Part shown: positions 8,844 through 18,463 of the stretch, piece by piece
How the letters are laid out: each line of letters opens with the position of its first letter
How positions within the stretch are numbered: the first letter of the stretch is position 1
Assembly: GCA_963753955.1 (NCBI GenBank)
Contig: CAVWEM010000011.1
Span: 85,998-149,997, forward strand
Source of the DNA: Methylumidiphilus sp963753955
GTDB lineage: Bacteria; Pseudomonadota; Gammaproteobacteria; Methylococcales; Methylococcaceae
DNA: 64,000 nt
Direction of reading: 5' to 3'
Notes under the pieces: model-generated
Told to the model about the DNA's origin: nothing
The model's database searches: none
The model's input: only the letters and a program-made list of their open reading frames with translations
Translations under genes and position numbers: made by a program

Positions 8844-9464
8844 TTACCGGCCCTTGACGCCATGCAGGCGCATTTCAATGTCGAACAAATATTCCAAAGC
8901 CTCGACATGCCGCAAAGCATCCCTCACCGACGAACCCCAAGTGTAAAATCCATGGCCGGCAATGATATAGCCGTAAATGTCGCCATGCATTTCGATGTAT
9001 TCGTCCACTTTCAAGGATAAAAGCGGAATATTCTGGTCGTTGGGAAAAATGGGCACGACGATGCGGCTTTCGTGGGTTTCGATCCCTTCCAGCGCTTTCA
9101 GCAGCTCGTAATCCTGCAACACCAGCTCGTGGGCGAACAGCCTGGAAACCAGCATGGCATTCGGCGAATGCGGATGCAAAACCGAACCCACCCAGGGATA
9201 ACGCCGGTAAATGGCGGTGTGCAGCAAGGTCTCGGCGGAAGGCGTCTTGCCATCCAGGGAACGCCCCTCCCCGTCCACGCGCATGATGTCCTCCGGTGTC
9301 AATTCGCCCTTGTGCTTGCCGGACACGGTGATGGCGATGCTGCCATCGGACAGCAAGGCGGAGAAATTGCCGCTGGTGGCCGGCACCCAGCCTTGGGCGT
9401 GGATGAACCGGCCGGCTTCGATCAACTCGGTGGCGCGGGCTGCGTACTCTTGGGTTATGCTCAC
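8844..9464 (-). CDS. mtnB: Methylthioribulose-1-phosphate dehydratase
   Basis: A class II aldolase-fold enzyme, about 206 residues, that dehydrates methylthioribulose-1-phosphate to the diketo substrate of MtnC. The GTG at 9464 is preferred because AGGAG lies seven bases before it; the in-frame ATG at 9494 has no such site. Characteristic segments are GWVPATSGNFSALLSDG near the N-terminus, SVLHPHSPNAM with the zinc histidines, and GYIIAGHGFYTWG with a further histidine. It is the first gene of the leftward mtnB-mtnD-mtnC set. mtnA, mtnK and mtnP are not in the window. Confidence 0.94.
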   Translation of the reverse strand: MSITQEYAARATELIEAGRFIHAQGWVPATSGNFSALLSDGSIAITVSGKHKGELTPEDIMRVDGEGRSLDGKTPSAETLLHTAIYRRYPWVGSVLHPHSPNAMLVSRLFAHELVLQDYELLKALEGIETHESRIVVPIFPNDQNIPLLSLKVDEYIEMHGDIYGYIIAGHGFYTWGSSVRDALRHVEALEYLFDIEMRLHGVKGR

Positions 9465-9533
9465 GGTGGCACTCCTGGTTGGATGGATAAACAATGCGGG
9501 AATTGTAGCCTCGAAATTACCCTCGCATGGGTT

Positions 9534-10619
9534 TTAAAACGCTTGGATCTGGGCATAAATCCCAAAAGGATCGTCCGGGTTGACGCCCTCCATGAACGGC
9601 TTGGCTCGATCCTGGTTGGTGGTTTGATAGACCTTGCCGACCCAGTTGTTGAGTATCGCCTCCGCCGTGTCATGCCAAGTGTTGTCGAGCCGGGGCGCGA
9701 TCAAACCTTCGGGAAAGCGGGGGATTGGCGCTTGGGTTTCCTTGGCGGCGAGAAGCAAATCCGCGTACTCGTCCAGGATGGCCTGGGCCAGGGGCGAGAA
9801 ATAATTTTCCGGGAACGGTGGATAATCGTCCCTATCCCCGGTGGCGAAACGCATCACCTCACGCTTGTATTCTTTCAGAAGGCTAATCGTGTCATATTCT
9901 GGATGCCCCTGGAAAAACACCAGCCGAAAACCGTCCCGGCTCACCGCCAAATGAACCCCGGCCTCCTCGCTCTCCACCAGCACCCGCAGCCCAGCCGCTT
10001 CGAACTGGTCGCGGCCAATTTCGTTGAAGCGCGAATGCGGCACGTCGAAGCGCGTGTTGACCCCGACGACCAGTGGATGATGCCGGTCGGTCAAGCGATG
10101 CGCAAACACGCCCCAGCGCTTGGCAGGCTGTAGCCTGCGCTTCTGGCCGAAACGGAATTGCAGCACCGCATGGGTGGTCAGACAGGAAAACAAGGTCGAG
10201 GTGACATTTTCGTAAGCCCACTCGACCACCTCGACCAAAGGATTCCAGAACGCCTCCTTGGCGAGATCCGGCTGGGTGACGTTGGCCCCGGTGACGATCA
10301 ACGCGTCCAGCCCGGCAGCCTGGATCTGCTCGAAAGTCTCGTAATGGGCCTGGACATGGGCCAGCCCCTCCGGGCCGCGTTCGAGTTCCGGCAAGGTGAA
10401 CAGATGGACATAGAACTGCGCAATCTGGTTGCTGTCGTTGATCAGGCGCAAAAACTGGCGCTCGGTGGCGCTCAAGGCGGCATCCGGCATCAGGTTGAGC
10501 AAGCCGATATGCAATTCCCGGATGTCCTGGTGGACGGCCAGATCGGCGGGAATGACGGTCTCGCCTTCCCGTTTCAGATCGTCAAAGGCGGGAAGATTGG
10601 AATGGGCGACTAATGGCAT
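9534..10619 (-). CDS. metA: Homoserine O-acyltransferase, MetA family
   Basis: A 361-residue glutamine-amidotransferase-fold enzyme that acylates homoserine in the first committed step of methionine synthesis. The nucleophilic cysteine is in TSTLFSCLTTHAVLQ, and the catalytic His and Glu lie in VFFQGHPEYDTISLLKEYKRE. LNLMPDAALSATERQFLRL near residue 40 is a family hallmark. Succinyl versus acetyl specificity depends on residues I cannot assign safely. It lies 69 bases upstream of mtnB on the same strand, so methionine synthesis and salvage genes may be expressed together. No SAM riboswitch was seen upstream; the short gap holds a REP-like repeat. Confidence 0.93.
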   Translation of the reverse strand: MPLVAHSNLPAFDDLKREGETVIPADLAVHQDIRELHIGLLNLMPDAALSATERQFLRLINDSNQIAQFYVHLFTLPELERGPEGLAHVQAHYETFEQIQAAGLDALIVTGANVTQPDLAKEAFWNPLVEVVEWAYENVTSTLFSCLTTHAVLQFRFGQKRRLQPAKRWGVFAHRLTDRHHPLVVGVNTRFDVPHSRFNEIGRDQFEAAGLRVLVESEEAGVHLAVSRDGFRLVFFQGHPEYDTISLLKEYKREVMRFATGDRDDYPPFPENYFSPLAQAILDEYADLLLAAKETQAPIPRFPEGLIAPRLDNTWHDTAEAILNNWVGKVYQTTNQDRAKPFMEGVNPDDPFGIYAQIQAF

Positions 10620-10639
10620 GGCTATCTATCTGTCTTGAT

Positions 10640-10677
10640 CCCCCTCTACCTGCGGGAGAGGGGCCGGGGGTGAGGGT
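10640..10677. repeat. REP-like GC-rich palindromic repeat, copy 1
   Basis: An imperfect palindrome centred on CCTGCGGGAGAGG followed by a G-rich tail (GGGGGTGAGGG), between metA and the P-loop gene. Related copies lie at 14234-14268 and 42836-42867, all intergenic, as expected of REP-type elements. Confidence 0.7.
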
Positions 10678-10687
10678 GTTGAAGCAA

Positions 10688-11551
10688 TCAAACGGCAAAT
10701 TGCCCATAAAACCTGCGGGCGATGGCCGACTCCACCAAACGGTTGAAACCCGCCTCGTCCGTGGCCTTGGCCAATTCCTCGGTGGTGATGGTGTAGCCAT
10801 ATTGCCCGGCAATCCGCTCGTAACGGGGAATGCGTGTGTAAAACAATCGGGGAAATATCCAGCGCACGAAATCGTCCGGGTCTATCATCGCTGCATAAGG
10901 CAATCCGCGCTCGGCGAGATAAACGGCCAATTGTACGTCAAGGAATTCCTCGCGGTAATACAAAGGCTTCGGGTCGTTTTCCGCCCTGGCGATCAAAGCT
11001 TTCTCGTCGTTTTCGGTGGCTCTCACATATAGTATCAGCGTATGCTCTGCCAATAGTTTCAACAACCCTTCATCCTCCAGTTCGCATAGGCTGCCACCCG
11101 CGTCGTTGACGAATTTCCCATAACCGTAAATCGCCTTGGCCTTGAAAATGAATTCCGGCACATCGCGCATCGCCGCAAGCTCTGCATCGCGGTGCAACAA
11201 CTGGCGGCGCTTGAATTCCTTCAGGCTCAAGCCACCCTGCTCGGGGTTTCCCAACTTGCCGAGAAAGGTCGAAACCGTGCTGAGATTGTCCACAGTGATA
11301 TTGCCATTGATGTGGATCGAGTCGGAGCGCAACAAATCCCGCAATAGGGGAATCCGCATCAATTCCAACTTGAGATTGTCCATGATCGGCTCGCCCAGAT
11401 AGCGTGTGCCGATACGGTAATCCCCCGAATAATGGAACCAGCCTTCCCGACGCAGGATATTCGACAGCCGGGTCTTGCCTACACCGGACATGCCAAGCAG
11501 GGTGATGCTCTTGTTTTGCCAAGCCCGGTATTGTTCGACACTAAGCTTCAC
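10688..11551 (-). CDS. P-loop ATPase of unknown role
   Basis: A 287-residue cytoplasmic protein. The Walker A motif TLLGMSGVGKTRLSNIL lies at residues 17-33 and points to a nucleotide-binding kinase-like or ATPase fold. Further visible segments are HYSGDYRIGTRYLGEPIMDN, LLRSDSIHINGNITVDNL, and ILYVRATENDEKALIARA near residue 180, which could be a lid or Walker B-like region. The family is one I recall only as a conserved gammaproteobacterial ATPase without known function. Its start overlaps the end of the molbindin gene by 11 bases, so the two are probably translationally coupled and may work together. No membrane segments were seen. Confidence 0.72.
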   Translation of the reverse strand: MKLSVEQYRAWQNKSITLLGMSGVGKTRLSNILRREGWFHYSGDYRIGTRYLGEPIMDNLKLELMRIPLLRDLLRSDSIHINGNITVDNLSTVSTFLGKLGNPEQGGLSLKEFKRRQLLHRDAELAAMRDVPEFIFKAKAIYGYGKFVNDAGGSLCELEDEGLLKLLAEHTLILYVRATENDEKALIARAENDPKPLYYREEFLDVQLAVYLAERGLPYAAMIDPDDFVRWIFPRLFYTRIPRYERIAGQYGYTITTEELAKATDEAGFNRLVESAIARRFYGQFAV

Positions 11552-11777
11552 CGACCCACCCTTTTAGCTTGGCCAGCGACACATCCGTCGCCTTGATGAT
11601 AGCCAGCACCTCGGTGCCGACATCCAAGCCCAGATCCCGCACCGAACTGGTGGTGATGACCGAAGTGACGATGCCATTCGGCGTTTGCACTTCCACCTCC
11701 GACACCACCGTGCCGAGGGTGATGGCGCTGATTTTTCCCTTGAACTGATTCTTGGCGTTGATGGCGGTGATCGTCAT
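11541..11777 (-). CDS. mop: Molbindin, single TOBE/Mop domain
   Basis: A 78-residue protein with one TOBE/Mop domain: AKNQFKGKISAITLGTVVSE, then VTSVITTSSVRDLGLDVGTE and VLAIIKATDVSLAK. Molbindins of this size assemble into oligomers that bind molybdate or tungstate in the cytoplasm and store or buffer it. It stands first in a two-gene leftward unit with the P-loop protein. No molybdate transporter or molybdoenzyme gene is nearby, so its customer is not visible. Confidence 0.9.
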   Translation of the reverse strand: MTITAINAKNQFKGKISAITLGTVVSEVEVQTPNGIVTSVITTSSVRDLGLDVGTEVLAIIKATDVSLAKLKGWVGEA

Positions 11778-11913
11778 GTCAGGGCTCCTGGCTAAAAGCG
11801 GATGAATTTAACAAATCAGCAGGGCATAAGAAACAGCAATAGGGCTTATGCAAAATAAACTTTGAAGCCGGGTTAGCCCGGATGGAGAAGCGGAATCTGG
11901 GCTTGTTGCTTGC

Positions 11914-14148
11914 TCAAACCCCCTCCACCCCCTCCACCCGCTGGAACCCCCTAGGCAAAGGATGGCCGCGTTTGCCCCGGGAGGACACATAAACCGCCAA
12001 ATCATTCCCCTGCAAAGTCAAAAACCGCTTGCCTGCGGTGATTTTCAAAGCCACGCCGGGCGGCAAGGCGCACTGGGCGACAACACGATCCGCCCCTTCC
12101 GCCAATTCGGCGGCTTTGATGTCGATGAGCTTGTTGCCCTTGCCCTTGTTCAACACGGGTATCTCGGCGGCGGGGAACACCAATAAGCGCCCTTGCAGGG
12201 TCACCACGACCAAGCAGTCGGTTTCAGGATTGACCAGTTTCAAAGGCAACAGCACCTCCGAATGTTCCGGCACCGTCAGCAAAGCCTTCCCCGCCCGGTT
12301 CTTGCTGGCGAACTCTCCCAGCTTGGCGACAAAGCCGTAGCCGGCTGAAGTCGCCAGCAGATACCAGTCCTCACTGGAACCGGCCAGCACAGTTTTGAAC
12401 GTCGCCAGCGGCGGCGGGTTGAGCCTGCCAGTCAGAGGCTCGCCCTGGCTGCGGGCCGAAGGCAAGTCATGGGCGGAGATGGAGTAGCTCCGCCCGGTGG
12501 AATCGATAAAATACGCCGGCTGGCTGCTGCGGCCTTGGGCGGCGGCGAGGAAGGCATCGCCCGTGCGATAGCCTAGGCTGGCGGCGTCGATGTCATGGCC
12601 CTTGGCCGAACGCACCCAGCCTTTTTCCGACAGGATGATCGTCAGCGGCTCGTTAGGGATCAGCGAAGTCTCGTCAATGGCCTGGGCCGACTGCCGCACC
12701 ACAATCGGCGAGCGGCGGGCATCGCCGTGCTTCTCGGCATCCTGGGCCAACTCCTCTTTGATCAGCGCATGCAGCTCTTCCTTGGAGCCTAAGATGGCTT
12801 GCAACTTTTCCCGCTCCTTGCCCAGCGCATCCTGCTCACCGCGTATCTTCATTTCCTCCAGCTTGGCCAGATGGCGCAGTTTCAATTCCAAAATGGCTTC
12901 GGCCTGGATGTCGGTCAGGCCGAAGCGTTCCATCAACACCGGCTTGGGTTCGTCTTCCGACCGGATGATGCGGATGACCTCGTCGATATTGAGGAAGGCA
13001 ATCAGCAAGCCGTCAAGGATGTGCAGCCGCGCCTCGACTTTATCCAGCCGGTGCCGCAGGCGGCGGGTGACGGTCTGGGTGCGGTAGTCCAGCCATTCGA
13101 CGAGAATCTCGCGCAGGTTTTTCACCCTTGGCTTGCCGTCCAGGCCGATCATGTTTAAATTGATGCGGTAGCTGCGTTCCAGGTCAGTCGTGGCGAACAG
13201 ATGCGACATCAATTGCGCTGCGTCGATGCGCTTAGACTTGGGCATGATGACCAGCCGGGTCGGGCTTTCGTGGTCGGACTCGTCACGCAAATCCTCCACC
13301 ATCGGCAGCTTCTTCGCCTGCATTTGCGCGGCGATCTGCTCCATGATCTTGTTGCCGGAGACTTGGTAAGGCAGGGCGGTGATGATGATGTTGCCGTCCT
13401 CCTGCTCGTAGCGGGTGCGCAGGCGCACCGAGCCGTTGCCGGTCTGGTACATCTTCAGCAGATCCTCGCGCGGGGTTACGATCTCCGCCTCGGTGGGAAA
13501 ATCCGGCGCCCTGACCTTCTCGCACACCGCCTCCAACGAAGCATCAGGCTCATCCAACAGCAAGACGCAAGCGGCGACGACCTCGCGCAGATTGTGCGGC
13601 GGAATGTCGGTCGCCATGCCCACGGCGATGCCGGTCGCGCCATTCAACAGCAGATTGGGCAAGCGGGCAGGCAATAGTGACGGCTCGTCCATCGTGCCGT
13701 CAAAATTCGGCACCCAGTCCACCGTGCCTTGCTCCACTTCCGCCAGCAAAGTCTGCGCATAAGGCGTCAGCCGCGCCTCGGTGTAGCGCATGGCGGCGAA
13801 GGATTTCGGGTCGTCGGGCGAGCCCCAGTTGCCTTGGCCGTCAATCAACGGGTAACGGTAAGAGAACGGCTGGGCCATCAGCACCATCGCCTCGTAACAG
13901 GCGGAATCGCCGTGCGGATGGTATTTGCCCAGCACGTCGCCGACGGTGCGGGCGGATTTCTTGTGCTTGGACTGGGCCGACAAGCCCAGCTCCGACATCG
14001 CGTAGACGATGCGCCGTTGCACCGGCTTCAGCCCATCGGCGAGGTTCGGCAAGGCGCGGTCGAGGATGACGTACATGGAATAATCCAAATAAGCCTTCTC
14101 GGTGAACTCTTTCAAGGGAATGCGTTCGTGGGCGGTGGAAGTGTTCAT
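11914..14148 (-). CDS. parC: DNA topoisomerase IV subunit A
   Basis: A 744-residue type IIA topoisomerase subunit that, with ParE, decatenates daughter chromosomes. It closely follows E. coli ParC over its length: LDYSMYVILDRALPNLADG at the N-terminus, the quinolone-resistance region GKYHPHGDSACYEAMVLMAQ with the wild-type Ser and Glu positions, and the catalytic tyrosine in FAAMRYTEARL near residue 122. The C-terminal half carries the beta-propeller repeats, with SKGWVRSAKGHDID as ParC-type box. It stands alone and leftward; parE is not in the window. This gene is a strong taxonomic marker for Gammaproteobacteria. Confidence 0.97.
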   Translation of the reverse strand: MNTSTAHERIPLKEFTEKAYLDYSMYVILDRALPNLADGLKPVQRRIVYAMSELGLSAQSKHKKSARTVGDVLGKYHPHGDSACYEAMVLMAQPFSYRYPLIDGQGNWGSPDDPKSFAAMRYTEARLTPYAQTLLAEVEQGTVDWVPNFDGTMDEPSLLPARLPNLLLNGATGIAVGMATDIPPHNLREVVAACVLLLDEPDASLEAVCEKVRAPDFPTEAEIVTPREDLLKMYQTGNGSVRLRTRYEQEDGNIIITALPYQVSGNKIMEQIAAQMQAKKLPMVEDLRDESDHESPTRLVIMPKSKRIDAAQLMSHLFATTDLERSYRINLNMIGLDGKPRVKNLREILVEWLDYRTQTVTRRLRHRLDKVEARLHILDGLLIAFLNIDEVIRIIRSEDEPKPVLMERFGLTDIQAEAILELKLRHLAKLEEMKIRGEQDALGKEREKLQAILGSKEELHALIKEELAQDAEKHGDARRSPIVVRQSAQAIDETSLIPNEPLTIILSEKGWVRSAKGHDIDAASLGYRTGDAFLAAAQGRSSQPAYFIDSTGRSYSISAHDLPSARSQGEPLTGRLNPPPLATFKTVLAGSSEDWYLLATSAGYGFVAKLGEFASKNRAGKALLTVPEHSEVLLPLKLVNPETDCLVVVTLQGRLLVFPAAEIPVLNKGKGNKLIDIKAAELAEGADRVVAQCALPPGVALKITAGKRFLTLQGNDLAVYVSSRGKRGHPLPRGFQRVEGVEGV

Positions 14149-14233
14149 GCTAGGTCTGGGAGTGGGATGACGCGGGGATTTTACCGTGGACGGCGGGGGG
14201 GGCTGGATTTTCTGTGGATTGCCTGGCTGTCTA

Positions 14234-14268
14234 CCCCTCTCCCTGCGGGAGAGGGGTCGGGGCGAAGG
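14234..14268. repeat. REP-like GC-rich palindromic repeat, copy 2
   Basis: CCCCTCTCCCTGCGGGAGAG with a G-rich tail, upstream of parC. Same family as the copies at 10640-10677 and 42836-42867. Confidence 0.7.
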
Positions 14269-14289
14269 CGTCTCGCCACCAATCCAGTT

Positions 14290-14420
14290 CCGGGGGTTGA
14301 AACCCCCGGCTACCGTCAGTCGCCGCTACGCCGCTTGGCCCAGACGGCAACGGCTCGATCCTATGGATTCTAACGAATTACCGCTTAAATTGGCGCGCAT
14401 GGGCTTGAAGCCCCGTCCGG
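14290..14420. repeat. 130-bp dispersed intergenic repeat, copy A
   Basis: Begins with the palindrome GGGGGTTGAAACCCCC, continues through GTCAGTCGCCGCTACGC and GGCAACGGCTCGATCC, and ends near TTGAAGCCCCGTCC. It is closely repeated in inverse orientation at 62252-62381 and more loosely at 62498-62615. It has no ORF with family resemblance. It lies between parC and erpA. Confidence 0.8.
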
Positions 14421-14513
14421 TTTTGGCCCGGTGATCCGCCGGGGATTTTGCCTTTTGCGGAGGACAAAAGCCGCCTGGAACGACCGCCGCTCCGGCAATG
14501 CCAGGACGAACGG

Positions 14514-14855
14514 TCAAGCCGAAAAGGAAGATCCGCAACCGCAGGTGGTCGTCGCGTTGGGATTGCGGATGACGAACTGGGCACCCGAGGCATCTTCCCG
14601 GTAGTCTATCTCGGCCCCAGCCAGATATTGGATGCTCATGGAGTCGATCAGCACCTTGACCCCGTTCTTTTCGACTTGAGTATCGTCGTCGTTGGCGCTT
14701 TCGTCGAAGGTGAAGCCGTATTGGAAGCCCGAACAGCCGCCACCCTGGACATAAACCCGCAGCATCAAATTCTCGTTATCTTCCTCGGCGATCAGCTCAC
14801 TCACCTTGGCTGCGGCGTTGTCGGTGAAAATAATGGCTTCAGGTGTCGTGTTCAT
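14514..14855 (-). CDS. erpA: Iron-sulfur cluster insertion protein ErpA
   Basis: A 113-residue A-type Fe-S carrier that delivers clusters to apo-proteins. The start at 14855 (MNTTPEAIIFTDNAAAKV) gives the family's usual length; an in-frame start at 14921 would add 22 atypical residues. The three cluster-binding cysteines are visible in VQGGGCSGFQYGFTF and TTTCGCGSSFSA. The sequence follows E. coli ErpA closely. The preceding gene to its right (rlpA-like) is on the same strand but 130 bases away, so it is probably transcribed on its own. Confidence 0.96.
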   Translation of the reverse strand: MNTTPEAIIFTDNAAAKVSELIAEEDNENLMLRVYVQGGGCSGFQYGFTFDESANDDDTQVEKNGVKVLIDSMSIQYLAGAEIDYREDASGAQFVIRNPNATTTCGCGSSFSA

Positions 14856-14986
14856 GTCGATATCCGCAAGACTTAAGATGGATTTAAGGCCATTATGGTA
14901 TATACCCAGTGTTTTAGTCAAGAAATATCCCCGCCCATCTCACTGGAGAAGAACGATGAAACACAGTATCGCCCTAGGATTGTTGT

Positions 14987-15391
14987 TTAGGTGTCGCCGT
15001 AGCGGACCACCTCGATTTCCACCTTCGCCAACCCCGAACCGATGAAGCCCAGCTCACGTGCGGCCCGCTTGGAGACATCCAGCAGACGCCCATTGCGGAA
15101 ATGGTTGCGGTCGTTGACCCGCAGATGGACGCTACGCTGGTTGCGAAGATTGGTGACCTTGATGATCGTGCCAAAAGGCAGATGGGAATGGACGGCAGTC
15201 AGTTCGTTACGGTCATAGCGCTCGCCGTTGGCGGTGCGCCGCCCATGGAATTTGTCGCTGTAGAACGAAGCGAGGCCGACTTGTTTGTCCCCGACGGCGG
15301 TAGGAGTCGCCGTGCGGGAATAGGCGTGGCTTGACAGGCTGAAAGACGCCAAATAAAGGGGCAAGAGTGCGCTGAAGAACCATTGATGCAT
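14987..15391 (-). CDS. rlpA: RlpA-like septal/cell-wall lytic protein, double-psi beta-barrel
   Basis: A 134-residue exported protein with an N-terminal signal peptide (FFSALLPLYLASFSLSSHA). The rest is one RlpA-type double-psi beta-barrel: GLASFYSDKFHGRRTANGER, LPFGTIIKVTNLRNQRSVHL, RVNDRNHFRNGRLLDVSKRA. RlpA proteins cleave peptidoglycan strands lacking stem peptides; the active-site Glu and Asp positions (in NGERYD and RVNDR) are present. It has no C-terminal SPOR domain and no lipobox cysteine, so it is a short form that probably floats free in the periplasm. The symbol is by family; the exact role is not shown. Confidence 0.85.
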   Translation of the reverse strand: MHQWFFSALLPLYLASFSLSSHAYSRTATPTAVGDKQVGLASFYSDKFHGRRTANGERYDRNELTAVHSHLPFGTIIKVTNLRNQRSVHLRVNDRNHFRNGRLLDVSKRAARELGFIGSGLAKVEIEVVRYGDT

Positions 15392-15480
15392 CCGTCACCT
15401 CCGTTTTTTGTTGTGGAGTAAAGATAACGGAGGCTGATGATAACCGACGATGGCGATTTTTCAAAATTTTTAGAGTGTTT

Positions 15481-16992
15481 TCATCTAACAATCGGGCAAG
15501 GAGGGACTGCAAGCGCACACCGGCCCGAAGCTTCTGTAAGCCCCAGAACCCGTTTTTGCAGATCTTCCGTCAAGCTGCCCGGCGCAAACCGCCACACCCA
15601 GTTGCCTTGGCCTTTGCTAGGTGTGTTCATGCGGGCTTGCGCGCCTAGCCCTAGAATGTCTTGCAACGGGATGATCGCCATTTTGGCCTCCGAGGAGAAC
15701 GCCAGCCGTATCATGTCCCAATGGATTTCGGCCAGATCATCAGGTTTGACATACTGGACGACAGCCTCGCGCTCCTCTTTGGCCAAGGATAGAAACCAGC
15801 CTAAGGTGGTGTCGTTGTCGTGGGTGCCCGTATAGACAACACAATTGGGCTGGTAATTGTGGGGCAAATATGGGTTGTCGTCGTCAGCGCAAAAGGCAAA
15901 TTGTAGAATTTTCATGCCTGGCAGATTGAAGCCGTCCCTCAGCGCTTCGACCTCGGGCGTGATGACCCCCAAGTCTTCGGCGATGATCGGCAAATCCCCG
16001 AAACTTTCATAAAGGCGTTGGAACAGTTCCGCGCCCGGCCCTTTGACCCATCGCCATTGATCGCCGTATCCTCTCCATAGGTCACCCGCCAATAAGCCTC
16101 AAAGCCCCTGAAGTGGTCGATCCTCACCACATCCACATAGCCCAGAACGCAACAAAGCGCTGTGACCCACCATTCGAAACCGTCCTGTTTCAAGTCGTCC
16201 CAGTCATACATCGGATTGCCCCATAATTGTCCGGTGGCGCTGAAATAATCAGGCGGCACACCGGCAACGGTAAAGGCCAGTCCGGTGTCTTGTTGATGTC
16301 GAAATACTCTGGCTGCGCCCAGACTTCCGCACTATCATGCGCGACATAAATGGGCAGATCGCCAATAATGTTAATTTGCTCTGGTTGGCATAGGTTCGAG
16401 GTCGCCGATTTGCTGATGGAACTCGAATTGCAAGAACCGATGGAAATCAATCGGCTCGGCATATTTTCCTTTGGCCCTTTTGATGGGCATGCGTTTACGC
16501 TTAACAAGTGCAAGGTCCATTTGACCCAGGGGTTCCCTTGATAGTGTTCTTTAGCGCCATAAACAGCGCAAAATCTTCCAGCCAATGGGCGGCTGATTAG
16601 AAAATATTCAAGGCGATTTTTTCTCCGCATCCGCACCGCCACGAAAATTCACCAGGCTTTTTTCAGCAATGGAGATTTTTCCGTAATCACCCGCCCATAA
16701 TCAACCAATTCGGATAAGGGACAATGAATCAAGGTCGCCATCATCCAGAAGCGCCTTGTCTCGCAGTAACTCCAGGCTGACAACAAGGGGTTTCCAGCCA
16801 TGGCGGAAAAACACATATAAGGGGAATCGCCAAAACCGGTGGGGCCTAGGGGAAGCATTTGCCAAAGCTTTGCCCGGCCCCGTCAAGGAAATCAACGAAA
16901 GTCTTGCCTCCAGGCCCTAGATCTCCGATGCCAAAACGGCTGGGAAGCGAGGTGGGATGCAACAAAATTCCGCTGGATCGAGAAAATGGCAT
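15481..16992 (-). pseudogene. malQ: 4-alpha-glucanotransferase (amylomaltase), multiply frameshifted
   Basis: MalQ moves glucan segments between maltodextrins in glycogen turnover. The homology is complete but spread over all three minus frames. SSGILLHPTSLPSRFGIGDL opens the protein; then come LPLGPTGFGDSPY, LVDYGRVI, NIIGDLPIYVAHDSAEVW, PPDYFSATGQLWGNPMYDW, VDVVRIDHFRGFEAYW (catalytic Asp region), LPIIAEDLGVITPEVEALR (acid-base Glu) and NCVVYTGTHDNDTTLGWF. At least six frame changes are needed, among them near 16855, 16700-16650, 16260 and 16090. Every active-site block survives, so the frame changes are either very recent decay or sequence error. Its neighbour is glgC, also broken. Confidence 0.85.
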
Positions 16993-17187
16993 AAAGGGTA
17001 CGTTGGGGGATGAAGGCATGAAACTGGCGCGGACAATAACGCCACAATGTTGCAGGCAGATGTTAGATGGTGGGGCTTTCCTAGCCAACAGCCCCTCCCG
17101 ATAAGGTGTTGAGCCGCCTATTCGGCACTCCGCAGGCGCGAACATTGTCCGCGCCACGAAACGGGATAGAAAAATGATCTTGGCTGT
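16993..17187. other. Spacer between glgC and malQ
   Basis: About 195 bases. Parts read as possible upstream extensions of malQ, but no start with a ribosome site supports them. Nothing else is recognised. Confidence 0.35.
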
Positions 17188-18463
17188 TTAGCGGACAAAA
17201 TGCAATGGCTGACCCAGGCATCGGGGGTCACCAGCACCACGCCGCCGGGGCTGACGTAAAAACGCTTGGCGTCTTCTTCCATGTTTTCGCCAATGACAGT
17301 GTTCGGCTGGAATTTGGCAGCTTTTGTCGATGATCGCCTTGGTGATCCTGCAATGGCGGCCAATGTTGACATCAGGCAGGATCACCGAATCGGTCACTTT
17401 GCAGAACGAGTTCACGCGGACATTGGAGAACAGCAGAGAATGGCGGACTTCCGAGCCCGAGATGATACATCCGCCGGACACCATGGAATCCACCGCGTAG
17501 CCACGCCGATCCTCGTCATCGAAGACGAACTTGGCCGGCGGGGTCTGCGCCTGGAAAGTCCAGATCGGCCAGTTCATGGTCGTATAGATTGAGTTCAGGA
17601 TTGACATTGACGAGTTCCATATTCGCCGACCAATAACTGTCGACCTCGCCCACATCGCGCCAGTAAGATTGGACACCGCTTTGCACGTCGCGGAATGGGT
17701 AGGCGTAACACGCGGTAGTTTTCAATCACGCTAGGGATGATGTCCTTGCCAAAATCGCGGCTGGAACCCGGCATGTCGGCATCCTTGATGAGTTGCTCAA
17801 ACAGGAACTTGGTGTTGAAAATATAAATGCCCATCGACGCCAAGCGCCTTGTCGGGCTGGCCCGGCATGGGCGGCGGATTGGACGGCTTTTCGACAAACT
17901 CGCGGATGCGCTTGTCTTCATCGACGCCCATGACGCCAAATGCCTTGGCCTCTTCCAGCGGCACTTCCATGCAGCCTATGGTCAAATCGGCTACCTTTTT
18001 CGGCATGTTCGGCCAGCATCAGGCCGTAATCCATCTTGTAGATGTGGTCGCCCGCCAGGATCAGCACATACTCGGAGCCGCGCTGGCGCAAAATGTCCAG
18101 GTTTTGGTAGACGGCATCGGCAGTGCCTGCGTACCAGGCGTCCTCCTCAACGCGCTGCTGGGCCGGGATGATATCGACAAACTCGCCCAACTCGGCGCGC
18201 AAAAAGCCCCAACCTTGCTGGATATGCCGGATCAGCGAGTCGGCCTTGTATTGCGTCAAGACACCGATCCTGCGGATGCCGGAATTGAGGCAGTTGGACA
18301 GGGGGAAGTCGATGATGCGGAATTTGCCGCCGAAAGGCACGGCCGGTTTGGCGCGCCATTCCGTGAGATCATGCAGGCGCGAGCCTCGCCCGCCGGCGAG
18401 AATCAGCGCCAAGGTATTCCGGGTCAATACGCTGACGAAACGAGAATGATGGGATTCGGACAC
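17188..18463 (-). pseudogene. glgC: Glucose-1-phosphate adenylyltransferase, multiply frameshifted
   Basis: GlgC makes ADP-glucose for glycogen synthesis. A GTG at 18463 with AGGAG eight bases upstream begins the first 140-residue block: LALILAGGRGSRLHDLTEWR, KPAVPFGGKFRIIDFPLSNC, EEDAWYAGTADAVYQNLD, YVLILAGDHIYKMDY. After about 18010 the homology passes through other frames: DLTIGCMEVPLEEAKAFGVM, FVEKPSNPPP, MGIYIFNTKFLFEQL, YWRDVGEVDSYWSANMELV, GGCIISGSEVRHSLLFSNVR, and FYVSPGGVVLVTP. One more frame change gives LGQPLHFVR and the stop at 17188. At least five indels are required. All catalytic and fold blocks are retained. The neighbouring glgB is equally damaged while glgA is intact. Confidence 0.85.

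Noticed and set aside
10620..10687. SAM riboswitch or Met box upstream of metA
   Set aside because: The gap is only 68 bases and is filled by a REP-like repeat; no aptamer core seen.
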